From positions 1-64,000 of the forward strand of contig LSRY02000021.1 of assembly GCA_001643675.2 (NCBI GenBank): DNA of 64,000 bases. Direction: 5' to 3'. Of this stretch, positions 12,131-22,704 are shown piece after piece. Under the pieces are notes generated by a model that saw only the letters and a list, made by a program, of their open reading frames with translations, did no database searches and was not told the origin of the DNA. Within the stretch, counting starts at the first letter, position 1; each line of letters opens with the position of its first letter. The position numbers and the translations under genes were made by a program. Origin of the DNA: Monocercomonoides exilis. Lineage: Eukaryota > Preaxostyla > Oxymonadida > Polymastigidae.

Positions 12131-14500
12131 AAATTATCATAGAAAATATTCATTTTTCATATAAAAAATTATTGGTGACATGGTTACTTGACAACCACTG
12201 GACAGATATCTTAGCAATTGCACCACATCCTACCCCCACTAACATACCCCAATATATCCCTCTAACTCCGATTACTTGCCTTCCCTTCACTCTCCACAGC
12301 TCTCCCAAGTCAATACCCCCAAGTCATTTTTCTATGTGATTTTTATATCACAGAACTTAAATCAACTAGCCGCTCGGATTTCTCACCAACCACTGGGCCG
12401 ATCGAAACGCCGTTTGGCCACATCCGGGCATGGGTTACTGTGCCGGTCATATGTGTTTCGATTCAGCCGCTTGCCTCTCCTTCGCTCTCTGTGACTTCAC
12501 CAACCAGGCACCCCCAGTCACCTTCAAAATTTTTATTTCTTTTTTGGACCGTCTGCCAGACCCCCGCCACCAACACACATATGCATGCTATTACCGCACT
12601 ATATGCACATATATCATATATTAATTGTAAATTTATCTTGACATTACTTCTGGAGTTATACTCGATTTACCTCAAAAATGACCATTTTCACTCAAAAATT
12701 CGTTTATAACTCAGAAACTACAAATAAGCGTATCCAACCAAAAATCACCAATATACAACATTACAACTCAAATTCATGTGTCTAATCATATTTTATATCG
12801 ACTTTGAAATTTTCGAGAAAAAAATATTTTTCGATTTTTCAGTCAAAATCACCAACTTGTCCGCACTGCCCTGCCACAACCGCTCGGTAGAAAAAATTTA
12901 GATTCGAGTATGTTTATAAGGGGCCCACGACCTTGCCACCTGCCAATTATCAAAGGAATCTGAGACCCCATATTTTTCGGTCGTTGATCTAAGATCACCA
13001 CTTTTTCAGTCAAAAACTTCATATCACATTTTCTCGCTAACCAGACCAATCTGGCCCGAGAAAAAAATTCAGCGGACTATTCGCGAATTATCCGAACTTT
13101 TGTGTTTTCATAAGTTTCGATCACAACTTTCATAAAAACCGATTTTCACCAATTTTTCATTTTTTCTGACTAACTGGAGCTAAATTCAACTTTATCAGAA
13201 AAATCAATTTTTCACATTTTTCGAATTTTTGACCATGACTTCAAAAATTCACAAATGGTCCAACTAACACTCCTGAAAAGTCTCACGACTTAGAAAAATT
13301 TATTTATCGAGATATTAAAATTTCTTTTTCAAAATTTTGACTGAAAAAATTAAATAAACATATCATTCCACAATTTGAATCGATTAATTTCTGATTTTAA
13401 TATCAATCAATTCCTCTCATAATATTACCCATATACGTAACTTTTCATCAACCACTAATTCCAACTTCTTCATTAAATATCATTTTTTTAAAAAAATGTT
13501 TGATCTAGATCAAAACCATTTTTCTATGTTAAGAATTCGACTTTTCAAAAACAGTTAGTTACCAATCTTGCTATACACCAACACACTCCCCACCCCTCAT
13601 AACCTATATAAAACATTATTTTCAAATTTATCTGTTCATGGAATAAAAAGAAAAATATTAATTAAGATTGAAAAATATGGAAAAAATAATTTCATAAGAG
13701 GATTGCTTTCAATATTAAAAATAAAAATAGCAGAGAGATATTATATGATTACTATTTATTTGATATAAAAATTGAGATGAATTGAAAGTTCCAAAAAAAA
13801 TAAAAAAATTAAATATTATTTGTTTTTAAGGAGAAAAATGAAAATATTTTTTTATTTCAAAAATTATTGAATAGACAAACATCAAAAAATTCTATAATAT
13901 GCAATATCATATTTACATTATATATGAATTTTTTTGCTGGAAGTTCTTTCTTTGTTATTAAGATAAAAAAATATTTTAAAAATTGAAAAAATTAAAAAAA
14001 TTATGTCATCACAAAGAATAGTTGAATTCAATTGGTTTTCATATATAATATAATAGATATAATATAGATAATAATAATATATAAGAACATTGATATTGAT
14101 GGTTGGTTCTGAGCAAACAAAAAAGTATCTTATTTTTGTTAATATTTCAGATTGTTATATTTTCATTATCATTCAACCACAACTATCAATATTCTCACAA
14201 TAATTATATCAAATCACACATTATCATATTACACATCTTTCTTCCAATTTTCATCAATTTCTGAAAAAAACAAAAAAAAATTTAAAAAAATATATTAAGT
14301 TTGAAAAAATAAAAAATCATGACAGCATGAAGAATGCATGTCAGATTATAATAGAAATTATATCAAATGAAAATAATTGTTGAGTATTTCATTTCACAAG
14401 AAACTGAAAAAATATTGTATTTTTTTTTATAAAAAATAACATAAAAATATCGATTTTCTCCATTGAAAATGACCACTTTTTTTCCTTTTTTTTCAAAATT
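12131..14500. other. AT-rich non-coding stretch with decayed repeats
   Basis: No gene is seen. Two diverged copies of one roughly 200 bp unit appear at 12190-12330 and 12390-12520: both carry ACCACTGG followed by CTTGCCT, a CTTC-CTCTC run and CCCCCA-GTCA. The rest is low-complexity A/T sequence with TTTTTCA and AAAAATT runs. Small ORFs here have no protein-like composition. Confidence 0.5.
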
Positions 14501-14509
14501 TTCTCGCTA

Positions 14510-14612
14510 ACCGCGAGGTCAGGGTAACATCATCTCGCGCTACTGCTCCTGTAGCGCTCGCTGGATGAAATCTGCGCACATCATTCCTGCGCGCAGATGT
14601 TCATCCATCTCG
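14510..14612. other. GC-rich cluster of hairpins
   Basis: In otherwise very AT-rich DNA there are several strong complementary pairs. GCGCTAC (14537-14543) and GTAGCGC (14551-14557) form a perfect 7-bp stem with a 7-base loop. TGGATGAA...CTGCGC (about 14561-14577) pairs with GCGCAG...TTCATCCA (about 14592-14608). CGCGAG (14513) can pair with CTCGCG (14534). The cluster could be a structured non-coding RNA or a repeat terminus. It is not a tRNA: the loop lacks U33 and no T-arm is present. Confidence 0.5.
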
Positions 14613-14789
14613 CGAAAGTCACAGAAAAAGAGTTAAAAGTTAATAAAAAAAGAAAGTTGTTTTATTAATAATATTTAGGGGGGGAGCAGCAAAATTTTTC
14701 AATGAAAATTTGAAAATCCTCAAATTTGCATGTCATAAAAGAGATACGCAGGGGGTGTTATTTTCAAAGAAAATAAAGGCCTTTTCTGA

Positions 14790-14905
14790 TGGGTAAGAGT
14801 CCCACCCAAATGGCCGACGCGCCACACGGCAAAAGTTCGGTCGCTTTCGCTCCCCGCCCTTTTGCCGCGTTTGCCGCGCGGCCCCCACCCCACGTGCCTG
14901 TTTCT
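14790..14905. other. Second GC-rich island with hairpin
   Basis: About 115 bases of high G+C flanked by A/T-rich DNA. CGGCAAAAG (about 14838) and CTTTTGCCG (about 14869) form a perfect 9-bp stem around a CG-rich loop. No ORF is supported. It may belong to the same unknown element as 14510-14612. Confidence 0.4.
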
Positions 14906-17731
14906 TCCTTATTCCTTTATTTTTTCCCTCTTTTTTCTATTTTTTAGGGTCAGAAACTTTTTAGAAATTATCAATTTTTGAGTCAAAAAATACTTCAAAG
15001 TCATGTGACTTGAGCTATGTGCAACCATGATTAACATGATTAACACATGCTATCATCATCTTTGAATATGTTTCTTTTATCTCCAAAAGGAGGAATAGAA
15101 ACTTTTTATCTTTAAGACAAAAAATTGACTCAAAAAAACTTTAAAGTTCTTCAATGAATATCAACCAATTTGATTAATATCATCATATCTTTGAAGATGT
15201 TTCTTTCAACTCCTTTATATGAAGAATCGAAACTTATTTTTTGAAATTATTTATTTTCAACTCAAAAAAAATTTCATCCTTTATGACTTTTTCCCACATT
15301 GGATTCCCTCAAATTCCCATTTATTTTTTCCTTTCCCAAATTAAAAAAGAAGGGGGGTAGTACTTCATCCATGGTATTATTAAGGCTTTCCAATCATCCG
15401 TCGTTAATGTTTTTTTTCAATGTTTTTATATTCAATCATTCATACGTTTTCAAGCTGAAAAGAGAATATCTATGAATTTTAAAACATTTACTTGTGGGGA
15501 AGAAGACGGACTTTTTTTTCGTTTCCTACTTAATCAAAAATGTGTAAAATTGGACAATATTCAGAGTTAAGCCTCAGTAAATCGTGCAAACAAAACACTC
15601 TGAGACGCACAGCCCTCTGATAACAAGGATTCGTCTAATCCGTCATTCTCAGGCATGACCCCTTTACCTATATTCTCATTTATCTTTACAACAGCCAGGC
15701 AAAATAATTGAACAAAATACAAGTTCTATAATAAAAAAAAGAATTTTCTCTGCAACATGTTATAAATGGTGAAAAATCATGCAATATCATTTTCAATATT
15801 TAATAATGAGTAATTTGCATGATAATTAAAAGTTTTAATCATGAATGCTTTTTGAAGAAATTTTGATCATCTTCCATACTAGATAACATTATTCTGTGAA
15901 AACAACTGCTTTGTAAATGAGATAACAACGTTTTGTTAATTTGTTAAATATTTGAGTAGTCCTTTGCATTTTATTTTCCATTGCATTGCGCATAGCCAGT
16001 TTGAATGATTTTATTTATGACTTTCCTTAACATTCATTATTAGCCCATTTTATTTGAAGAATAGACACTTTTGTTCCTCTTCAAATTTCAATCTGGAATA
16101 TCTGGGTCATGTATCATAATTGATTAACAACAAAAAGCTTTAACTTTTTGTTATAACTGCGTGAAAATTCTTCTAATCTGGAGTGTTTGAGTGATGCAAA
16201 TATTTTACCGTTGGACTTTGAAAATACGCAACTTGAATATACAATGAATGTTTATTTTTATGTAATTTTCTGGAGTTCGTTATTTTCCTATTTAGAAAAA
16301 TATTGAATTTTTATTATTTTTGACACATAATGATACGCAGACCAATTACTACCGAAATTCTTTGGAAATTTCATGAATATTATTGCTAAAGACAACTTAA
16401 TTGTGCTTTTTAAGTTATCAAAAGAGGAAAACAATTTCAATCATTCATATAGGCTTGCAACTTATATTTTGATCAACTCGGAAAAGGACTTTGAAGCTGA
16501 TATTAGTATATTTCCGAGCACCTGCATGTCATATTAACTTTCCTGCGGTTTGCGCTTCAACTCCAACAAAAATAATACTTTGAATAGCGACTTCACATCT
16601 TCCAGTCATCTTTCAAGATCTTCAAAATATCATTGCAAGAAGTTGACATTCAAGCTGAATAATGTGCGATCAAAGAAAACTGCAAAAAAAAGAAGTATTT
16701 TGAATGTACAAATGTTTCTTCGTATAATTCTAGACAAATTTAGCCTCTTCCTGTGTCAATCGACATATCTGCACATTCATACTCATCTAAAATTATCTTC
16801 GCTATACCAATACATTTACTGCCTGAAATCAATATTCTTTAACAATCTGCTCAGACATTTTTAATTCTACGAAGGAAGTTCAACATCAAAGAAAGAAAGG
16901 AAAGTGAAGAGAAATGAGAAATCACAAAAAGTTGAGTCTCAGAAATTCACAACTTTGCGTTTATGATACATTTTGCGATTAAAGGAAGGATTTATATATG
17001 CAAATCTGAAATTGTCGGAAGCGTAATTGAACTTTCTTAAAGAAGCACGACTTGTCAAACAGTAGATCCATCTGATACAAAGTCCTATTCCAGTTTGACG
17101 GAAAAAATGAAGAGCAAAGAGCAATCACAAACGTCGTAAAGTCATCTGTTAAAGACGAAGCAGACATATGAAGAATGGAAAGAAAACCCTTCTTGTGCAA
17201 TTCTTTTCCAATTTAACATATTTTGATGATTACATGAAAATTGCAACTTCTTCATTTTAAGCATTCCACTTTTCATCTCACTTAAGTGAAAGTTAATAGA
17301 ATTAAAAAAAAAAAACTTCTTCTTTATTTCATTCGCCTTTATTTTGTAAATCATCTATCTTTTCTTTCTATTCTTCTATCCTTTGGATTCACATGGAATT
17401 TGGAAAAACAAGAAAAGAAGCCGAAGAACACATTATTTCTCAAAAGACCAAAGGCGAGAAAGCTGGAGATGATGAATATACTATTGAATATTGATTGTAT
17501 TTTCATGAAAATACTGAATGTGCAAACCATTTGAAGAAGATAATTTTGGAAATAAAAATAGAATAATTTTTTCTCATTATTTTTTGTTTCTTCAATTTAT
17601 TTTGATGAATTGAGATTAAAATGCAATTTTTCTTTACGATTATATCTAAAAGGACTTTTTTATTTTGTGAAATGAAGAATAAAAGGAAATGCATTATTTT
17701 TGAGCTGCAAAATTTAAATCATTTCATTTCC
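14906..17731. other. AT-rich intergenic region, no supported gene
   Basis: Low-complexity A/T DNA. The longest ORF, 16550-16864 plus, has no domain-like composition and no clear gene context. The more balanced stretch 15550-15670 contains no rRNA, tRNA or snRNA signature that I recognise. The 3' end of the minus-strand family gene lies at 17732. Confidence 0.5.
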
Positions 17732-19146
17732 TTAAGCATTCACAAAGTAATCAGAAATATTCAACGATATGTTGCCAAAACCATAATATTGATCTTTTAG
17801 AAAATTCAACATTTTATGAAAGCTAATAATGACATCTTCATATCCTTCTTCCTCCATCTTTTCAAATATCTCCATTTTTGTTGCATTTCGCTTAGTTTCG
17901 TCCGTTTCGTCCTTCTCCTCTTCTTTCAATCTTTCTGAAATGGTCAAAAAGAAATGCAAACAATTCCACACTGTAAAATGTTCCAAAGTTGATCGTTTCA
18001 TTTCCTCTGAAAACAGATCGACAACACCTTCCTTCAACATAACATCAACTTCCACAACTCCATAATCTGATGCAGTTCTCAAGGAGTGAATGCATTTATT
18101 GCTAATTACTTCATTATTCCCTTTTGCTGCTCGATATACCTGAGCTATGCTGCTTAAAAGCCCAATAAATTCTTCGTTCCACAATGTGCATTCGGATAAG
18201 AAATCATTTATAGCATTGAGCCATCTCTCGATAACAAGAACTTTCTTCACTTTTTTCCCTCTTTTTTCCTCTTCTTTTCTCTTCCAATCCACATTTCTTT
18301 TCAGTTCTTCGATTTCTCTTCTTGCTTCTCTTGTGAAATGCAGCTCATTCACAATCACTTCTTTCATGCCTTTGTCTTTAACCCATCTTTTTATCAAAAA
18401 CTGCCAAGCAGATTGATAGGCAAGTCGTGTCAGATTTCTGTGTTCTTGATGATATTTGATGATTTCTTTGATTTCATTCAAATACAGTTTTTGTTCAATT
18501 TTCTAATGAAAAAATGATTTAAAAAAAGCAAACATAATAAAAATGAAATAGAAATGCTCATACATAAAATCCAACATTGCTCAAAGCAATCAACGCTATT
18601 TCCACTTCTTTTTGAGCTTCTTCGTTTTCCTCTTTCTTCAATGCAACTTTTATAATGCAAGGAACACATACTGAAAACATTTCAGGTGAAAAGAAGAAGC
18701 CGAGAGAAAGATAGCATTCGCAAAGATCGGTCACCAGCTTTTCATTTTTTCCTTCATCTTTCTTCCCTCCCTCAATAATCATCTTCTCAAATCTTTCATT
18801 CAGCAAAGAATATACAAATTCCAGATCCCATATATTTTTCAGCATTTTGCAATGTCCAACACGCTTCAATAGAATAATAGCATTTTCCATTGCAATTTTC
18901 TTTTCTTCAATCATTTTTGATATTTTATCGAACAGTTCTTTTGTGAAAACTGTTTGAAATTCTATATAATTCAATTCTTCCATCAGCTCATTCATTTCCT
19001 CCATTTTCTGCATTTGTTCATCTTTTTTGCAACCTTCCAGTTCGCAAAACAATTCTGCAAACGAGTTTCAAAATACAAAAAATTTTGTTCAAAACTGTTT
19101 AATCCAAATAAAGGAACAAACTTGAAAACCTCTTGGTTCTGGTCAT
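17732..19146 (-). CDS. Oxymonad-type multigene family protein, function unknown
   Basis: Three exons: 19146-19122, 19054-18564 and 18502-17732. Introns are 67 bp (donor GTTTGT) and 61 bp (donor GTATGA), with phases 1 and 0. The 428-residue product starts MTRTKRFSKLFCELEGCKKD and ends NISLNISDYFVNA. It is Glu/Lys-rich and predicted helical throughout, with landmarks FTKELFDKI, ENAIILLKRVGHCK, YLNEIKEIIKYHQEHRNLTR, LAYQSAWQFLI and FTVWNCLHFFLTISERLKEE. From memory this matches a very large family of about 400-450 residue proteins in Monocercomonoides with a possible armadillo-like helical fold; no function is known to me. The model is intact, with no stop or frameshift. It sits alone between AT-rich DNA near the rDNA and repeats. 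Confidence 0.85.
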
Positions 19147-21151
19147 TGTCTGAACTCCTTTTTTACATTTATCATCATTTGGCAAACTCATTCTGTATGT
19201 TGCAAAAAATATTCAAAAAGAGGGGCAAAGCCTGGTAAATAACAAAATAAAAGATAAATACAAACAACATTGATTATCTTGCAAAATAAAAAAATTCGCA
19301 ATACAAACTGTTAAATTTTTGCTTAATAAAAAGAAGTGTAAAAGAAATTGCGAAGAAGCCACAAAGATTGGCTGTATGAGTCCAAAAATAAAAATCTTTT
19401 GTTTCTTTTCGATCAAACCAATAGAAAATTTTCATTATCACAATTTTCAATTTTATCAATTCATAATTTTCCTTGAAACTTATTTCTTCTGTTTTCAAAA
19501 TTAGATTAATTTCTGACGTAGAAACGAAGATGGTGGAAGACAAGTGGAAAACAAGAAGACAACAAAATTCTTGAAGAGAACGAATTGATCGTATAAATTA
19601 AAGTTAATGAAGACTAAAATCAAGAACAAACGAAATTGGATAACTTGAATTGCTTTGTGAGCTATTGCTACTGATGTTTGCTTCAAAATACTTTATGGAA
19701 TTATCAAAGATGAATGAATTGAAAATCAAAAAAAGGCAGAAGAGCAAGATTAAATACAGCAAATAAAACTGATCTATGAATCAAGAAATGCTTGATTAAC
19801 AGAAAATCTTTGAAGATTATATCCAACAATAAAGCTTCACAATTTAAAATTTGCAGCTTTACATGGTAATTTGAATAACCGGCACTTGCGCACTTTTGAG
19901 AAATTTTACTGATTTGTTTTTATTGTTATTTCCAATTGCAATCTAGTGAATGGATATTGGATGAGAAATATAGCGAAGTCAATTTGAACGAGAGACATTC
20001 AAGAAATTCGCAAGATTGACATTTTTCTTTCAATTTCTCTCGGAAAGAATTATGCTTTGCTTGAAGTTGTTTCAAAAAAATTAGCTTGCTTCCTTGTCAA
20101 TAAAATTTGAGATACAGCTACTACATATGGTTTTTGGATTTATGAGAGAAGACTTCCAGATGAAATGAAGTGCACCAAATGCCAGCAGTCGGGTTTCCAT
20201 GAAGAACACTATATTCACCGAATCAACCAATACATGCTCAATCAGCCAAAGCTCCACTGAAATCTTCTATGAAAACAGCCACTGAAGTTTCCATCATCTG
20301 TGGCATGCACCATGGAAACTGGCTTTTGATCCATTCCATCGTGACGCCTTTGAAGAGCAAATTCAGTAATCACATCTATTTCTATGGTAATTCGTCGAAG
20401 ATGAACTTATTTGATCTTCTTGGTGTCAGACTCATTCCATATGCAGGCACCGTCAGAGCTAGAAACAGAATAATTAAGTTTTCAAAATGAAAAAACAAGA
20501 TCATCACATCAACTGAAATTTCACACATCCAAATGCTATTTCTCGATCTTTCAATTGTTCGATGACTGCACCATAAGAATGATGGTTTTCTTTAACTGTA
20601 TTGTCTTTTAGCACTCAGGAAATCGAAAAGTTAGGGCAAGCGACGAACAGAAACACAAAAACTGTCGAGCACAGTGAATTCTTCCTTATGGTCTTCATTA
20701 TCCTTTCATCCTTGTATTTCGCAAACGGAACCAATGCTGCGATATGCCTTTTTGAACATTTGTTTTAATTTTGTTCCATTTTCAATTTTCTCAAGCGTTC
20801 ACCTAAAAATAATTTAAAATGGAATACAAATTAAATTTAATTTCAACTTTTATTGATGATATATTTAAATACTTTTTTATCCCGGACAAAGAATCTCTGG
20901 ACATATACCAAATAATTCAAATTATCCGAATAATTACAATAATATTATTTTTTTTTTAATACAAAACACAAAATCTCTATTAACGTAAAAAACGTTTTCA
21001 AGAAATTATATAAATTTAAGAAAAGAAGCTTCATGTTGATCTGTTGGATTTATGAGATGAAAAAATGATGAAACAAAATCAGATCATATTTCAACATACA
21101 TCTGAATTTATTCCTCTTTTTTGACATGGTTAGAATAATAAAGAATTGTGA
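19147..21151. other. AT-rich intergenic region, possible gene remnants
   Basis: No intact gene is seen. At 20130-20490 plus the base composition is more coding-like. One frame gives a stretch with MKCTKCQQSGFHEEHY, another gives MKTATEVSIICGMHHGNW, separated by stops and frame changes. This could be a decayed pseudogene, but no family is recognisable. Confidence 0.35.
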
Positions 21152-22171
21152 TTATGCCTTGTGTTTATCGAGTGAAGCCTTCTTAAGGGCTTCAGCTCTC
21201 TTTTTCAGTGCAATCGAGGAACGCAGACCTAATTTACCTCCACCAACAGCACGTGCAATTTGTTCTGCTTTGTTGTTGTAGTTGGCTCTGCACATTGCAT
21301 TGACCTTTGTAAGCTCGTGCTTATCTGCTGGACGAACATTCACGAATGCAAGGCAGGTTGCAGTCTTTAGATGAACTGCACGTCCGAGACGAGCTTTGTT
21401 CTTTACAATGCAATAAGGAACATCCATCTTTCTGCAAAGAGTTGGAAGCCAAAGAACATGCTCAATTGGATCAACATCGTTGGCAATAACAACAAGTCTT
21501 GCCTTCTTTTGCTCAACAAGTGAAGCAACATGATTAACACCAAATTTAACAACGAAAGGCTTTTGTTGCTTGACGGTTTTCTTTTGTTTCTTTGCCTTTG
21601 CCATTGCCAAAAGACGCTTCTTCTTTTGAGTCTCGGTTTCTGGACGATACTTTTTAATAAGATTGAAAACTTTCTTTGCATTTTGCTTGCTAAGTGTTGA
21701 TGTGAATTGGTTGATCATTGCAGGAATCTTCAAACGAGTGTACATGATTTTTTTCATTCTTTGGAGTCTGATGTATCTGGGCCATTTCACCATTCTGCTC
21801 AAATCTCGTGGTGGAGGAAGGTCTCCGCCGATATGGAAGTGTCTTGGGCGCTTTATGCATTGATGTTCCTTGATCTGAGATGCAACATCGAGAGTCTTCT
21901 CCTCTTTTGTCTTCTTTCTCTTTTCAACCTTCTTCTTTGGTTGAGTTTTTTTTGCATCCTTTGGTACTTGTTTTGTGGCTTTTCCCGCTTTAGCCTTGAC
22001 AACTGGCTTTGTTGTCGTTTTCTTTGTATCCTTTCCCTTTGCCGGTGCAGGCTTTGCTGCAACTTTAACCTTTGGCTTTTCTGTAACTTTCTTTGTCACT
22101 TTCTTTTCATCTTTCTTGGTCTTTGGCTTTGGAGCAGCCTTCGCTGGTGCTTTTGCCGCTTGTTTAGGCAT
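21152..22171 (-). CDS. RPL7A: 60S ribosomal protein L7a (eL8)
   Basis: A single-exon gene of 339 codons for an LSU ribosomal protein that binds 28S rRNA. Family landmarks in order are RDLSRMVKWPRYIRLQR (about residue 124), PAMINQFT, KYRPETETQKKKR, then the L7Ae RNA-binding fold with FGVNHVASLVEQKKARLVVI, ANDVDPIEHVLWLPTLCRKM, VPYCIVKNKARLGRAVH and NYNNK. The start at 22171 (MPKQAAKAPAK) gives an Ala/Lys-rich extension of about 100 residues before the core, so the product is longer than the usual approximately 265 residues. Such basic tails occur in ribosomal proteins, but this one is long. TAA stop. Confidence 0.97.
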   Translation of the reverse strand: MPKQAAKAPAKAAPKPKTKKDEKKVTKKVTEKPKVKVAAKPAPAKGKDTKKTTTKPVVKAKAGKATKQVPKDAKKTQPKKKVEKRKKTKEEKTLDVASQIKEHQCIKRPRHFHIGGDLPPPRDLSRMVKWPRYIRLQRMKKIMYTRLKIPAMINQFTSTLSKQNAKKVFNLIKKYRPETETQKKKRLLAMAKAKKQKKTVKQQKPFVVKFGVNHVASLVEQKKARLVVIANDVDPIEHVLWLPTLCRKMDVPYCIVKNKARLGRAVHLKTATCLAFVNVRPADKHELTKVNAMCRANYNNKAEQIARAVGGGKLGLRSSIALKKRAEALKKASLDKHKA

Positions 22172-22704
22172 AAGATCTCAACAGATCAAATCAAAGAATG
22201 GATGAGATCAAAACAATACCCAATATATGTTTCGTCACAATGAAAATTTAAAACTATTATTTAGAAAAACTATTTGATTTTATAAGTGAAAAATTGTTTT
22301 ATTCAAAATTTAACTTGAAGGATTACCTTTAACATAAATTTCAAAAGCAACGTTGGAGACTTTTTCTCGACTTTTTTTTTTTTATTTTTGCTTTTTTTTT
22401 CAATGATGCTGTTAAAAACACCAAAATACTCATTTTCAAATTTTTTTAATTGCATTTGTTATTGTGCTCTTATTTGAATACTTATTCAAACTGATAAGTT
22501 TAACTGTATTGAAAAATTTCTCCAATTTGTTGTAAAAGAATAAAAATTTTTTGTTAAAAAATTTTCTTCATATAAGAGAAAAAAAAAAAAAAAAAAAAAG
22601 AGAGAGAGAGAGAGAGAAAGAAAAAGAAAAGAAAAACGGATAAAATAAAATAGAGTAAAATAAAATAAGAAATAAGAAAAAATTGCCTAAGTGATGCATT
22701 TGCA
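22172..22704. other. Intergenic spacer with compound microsatellite
   Basis: The region upstream of eL8 is T-rich. Next to the 3' end of the SAC gene there is an A-run (22579-22599) joined to (GA)n (22600-22617) and an AAAGA-type run to about 22640. This architecture, A-run then GA-run, recurs at 61833-61921. No gene is seen. Confidence 0.6.

Noticed and set aside
14537-14557. Hairpin with 7-base loop as a tRNA anticodon arm
   Set aside because: No T at loop position 33, no acceptor or T arm, and the stem is 7 bp.
16550-16864. 104-codon plus-strand ORF
   Set aside because: No domain and only A/T-driven residues (Asn, Lys, Ile, Phe); no splice context and no convincing start.
20130-20490. 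Possible zinc-ribbon gene with CTKCQQSGFHEEH
   Set aside because: Frame breaks and stops within about 150 bases; kept only as a possible remnant.
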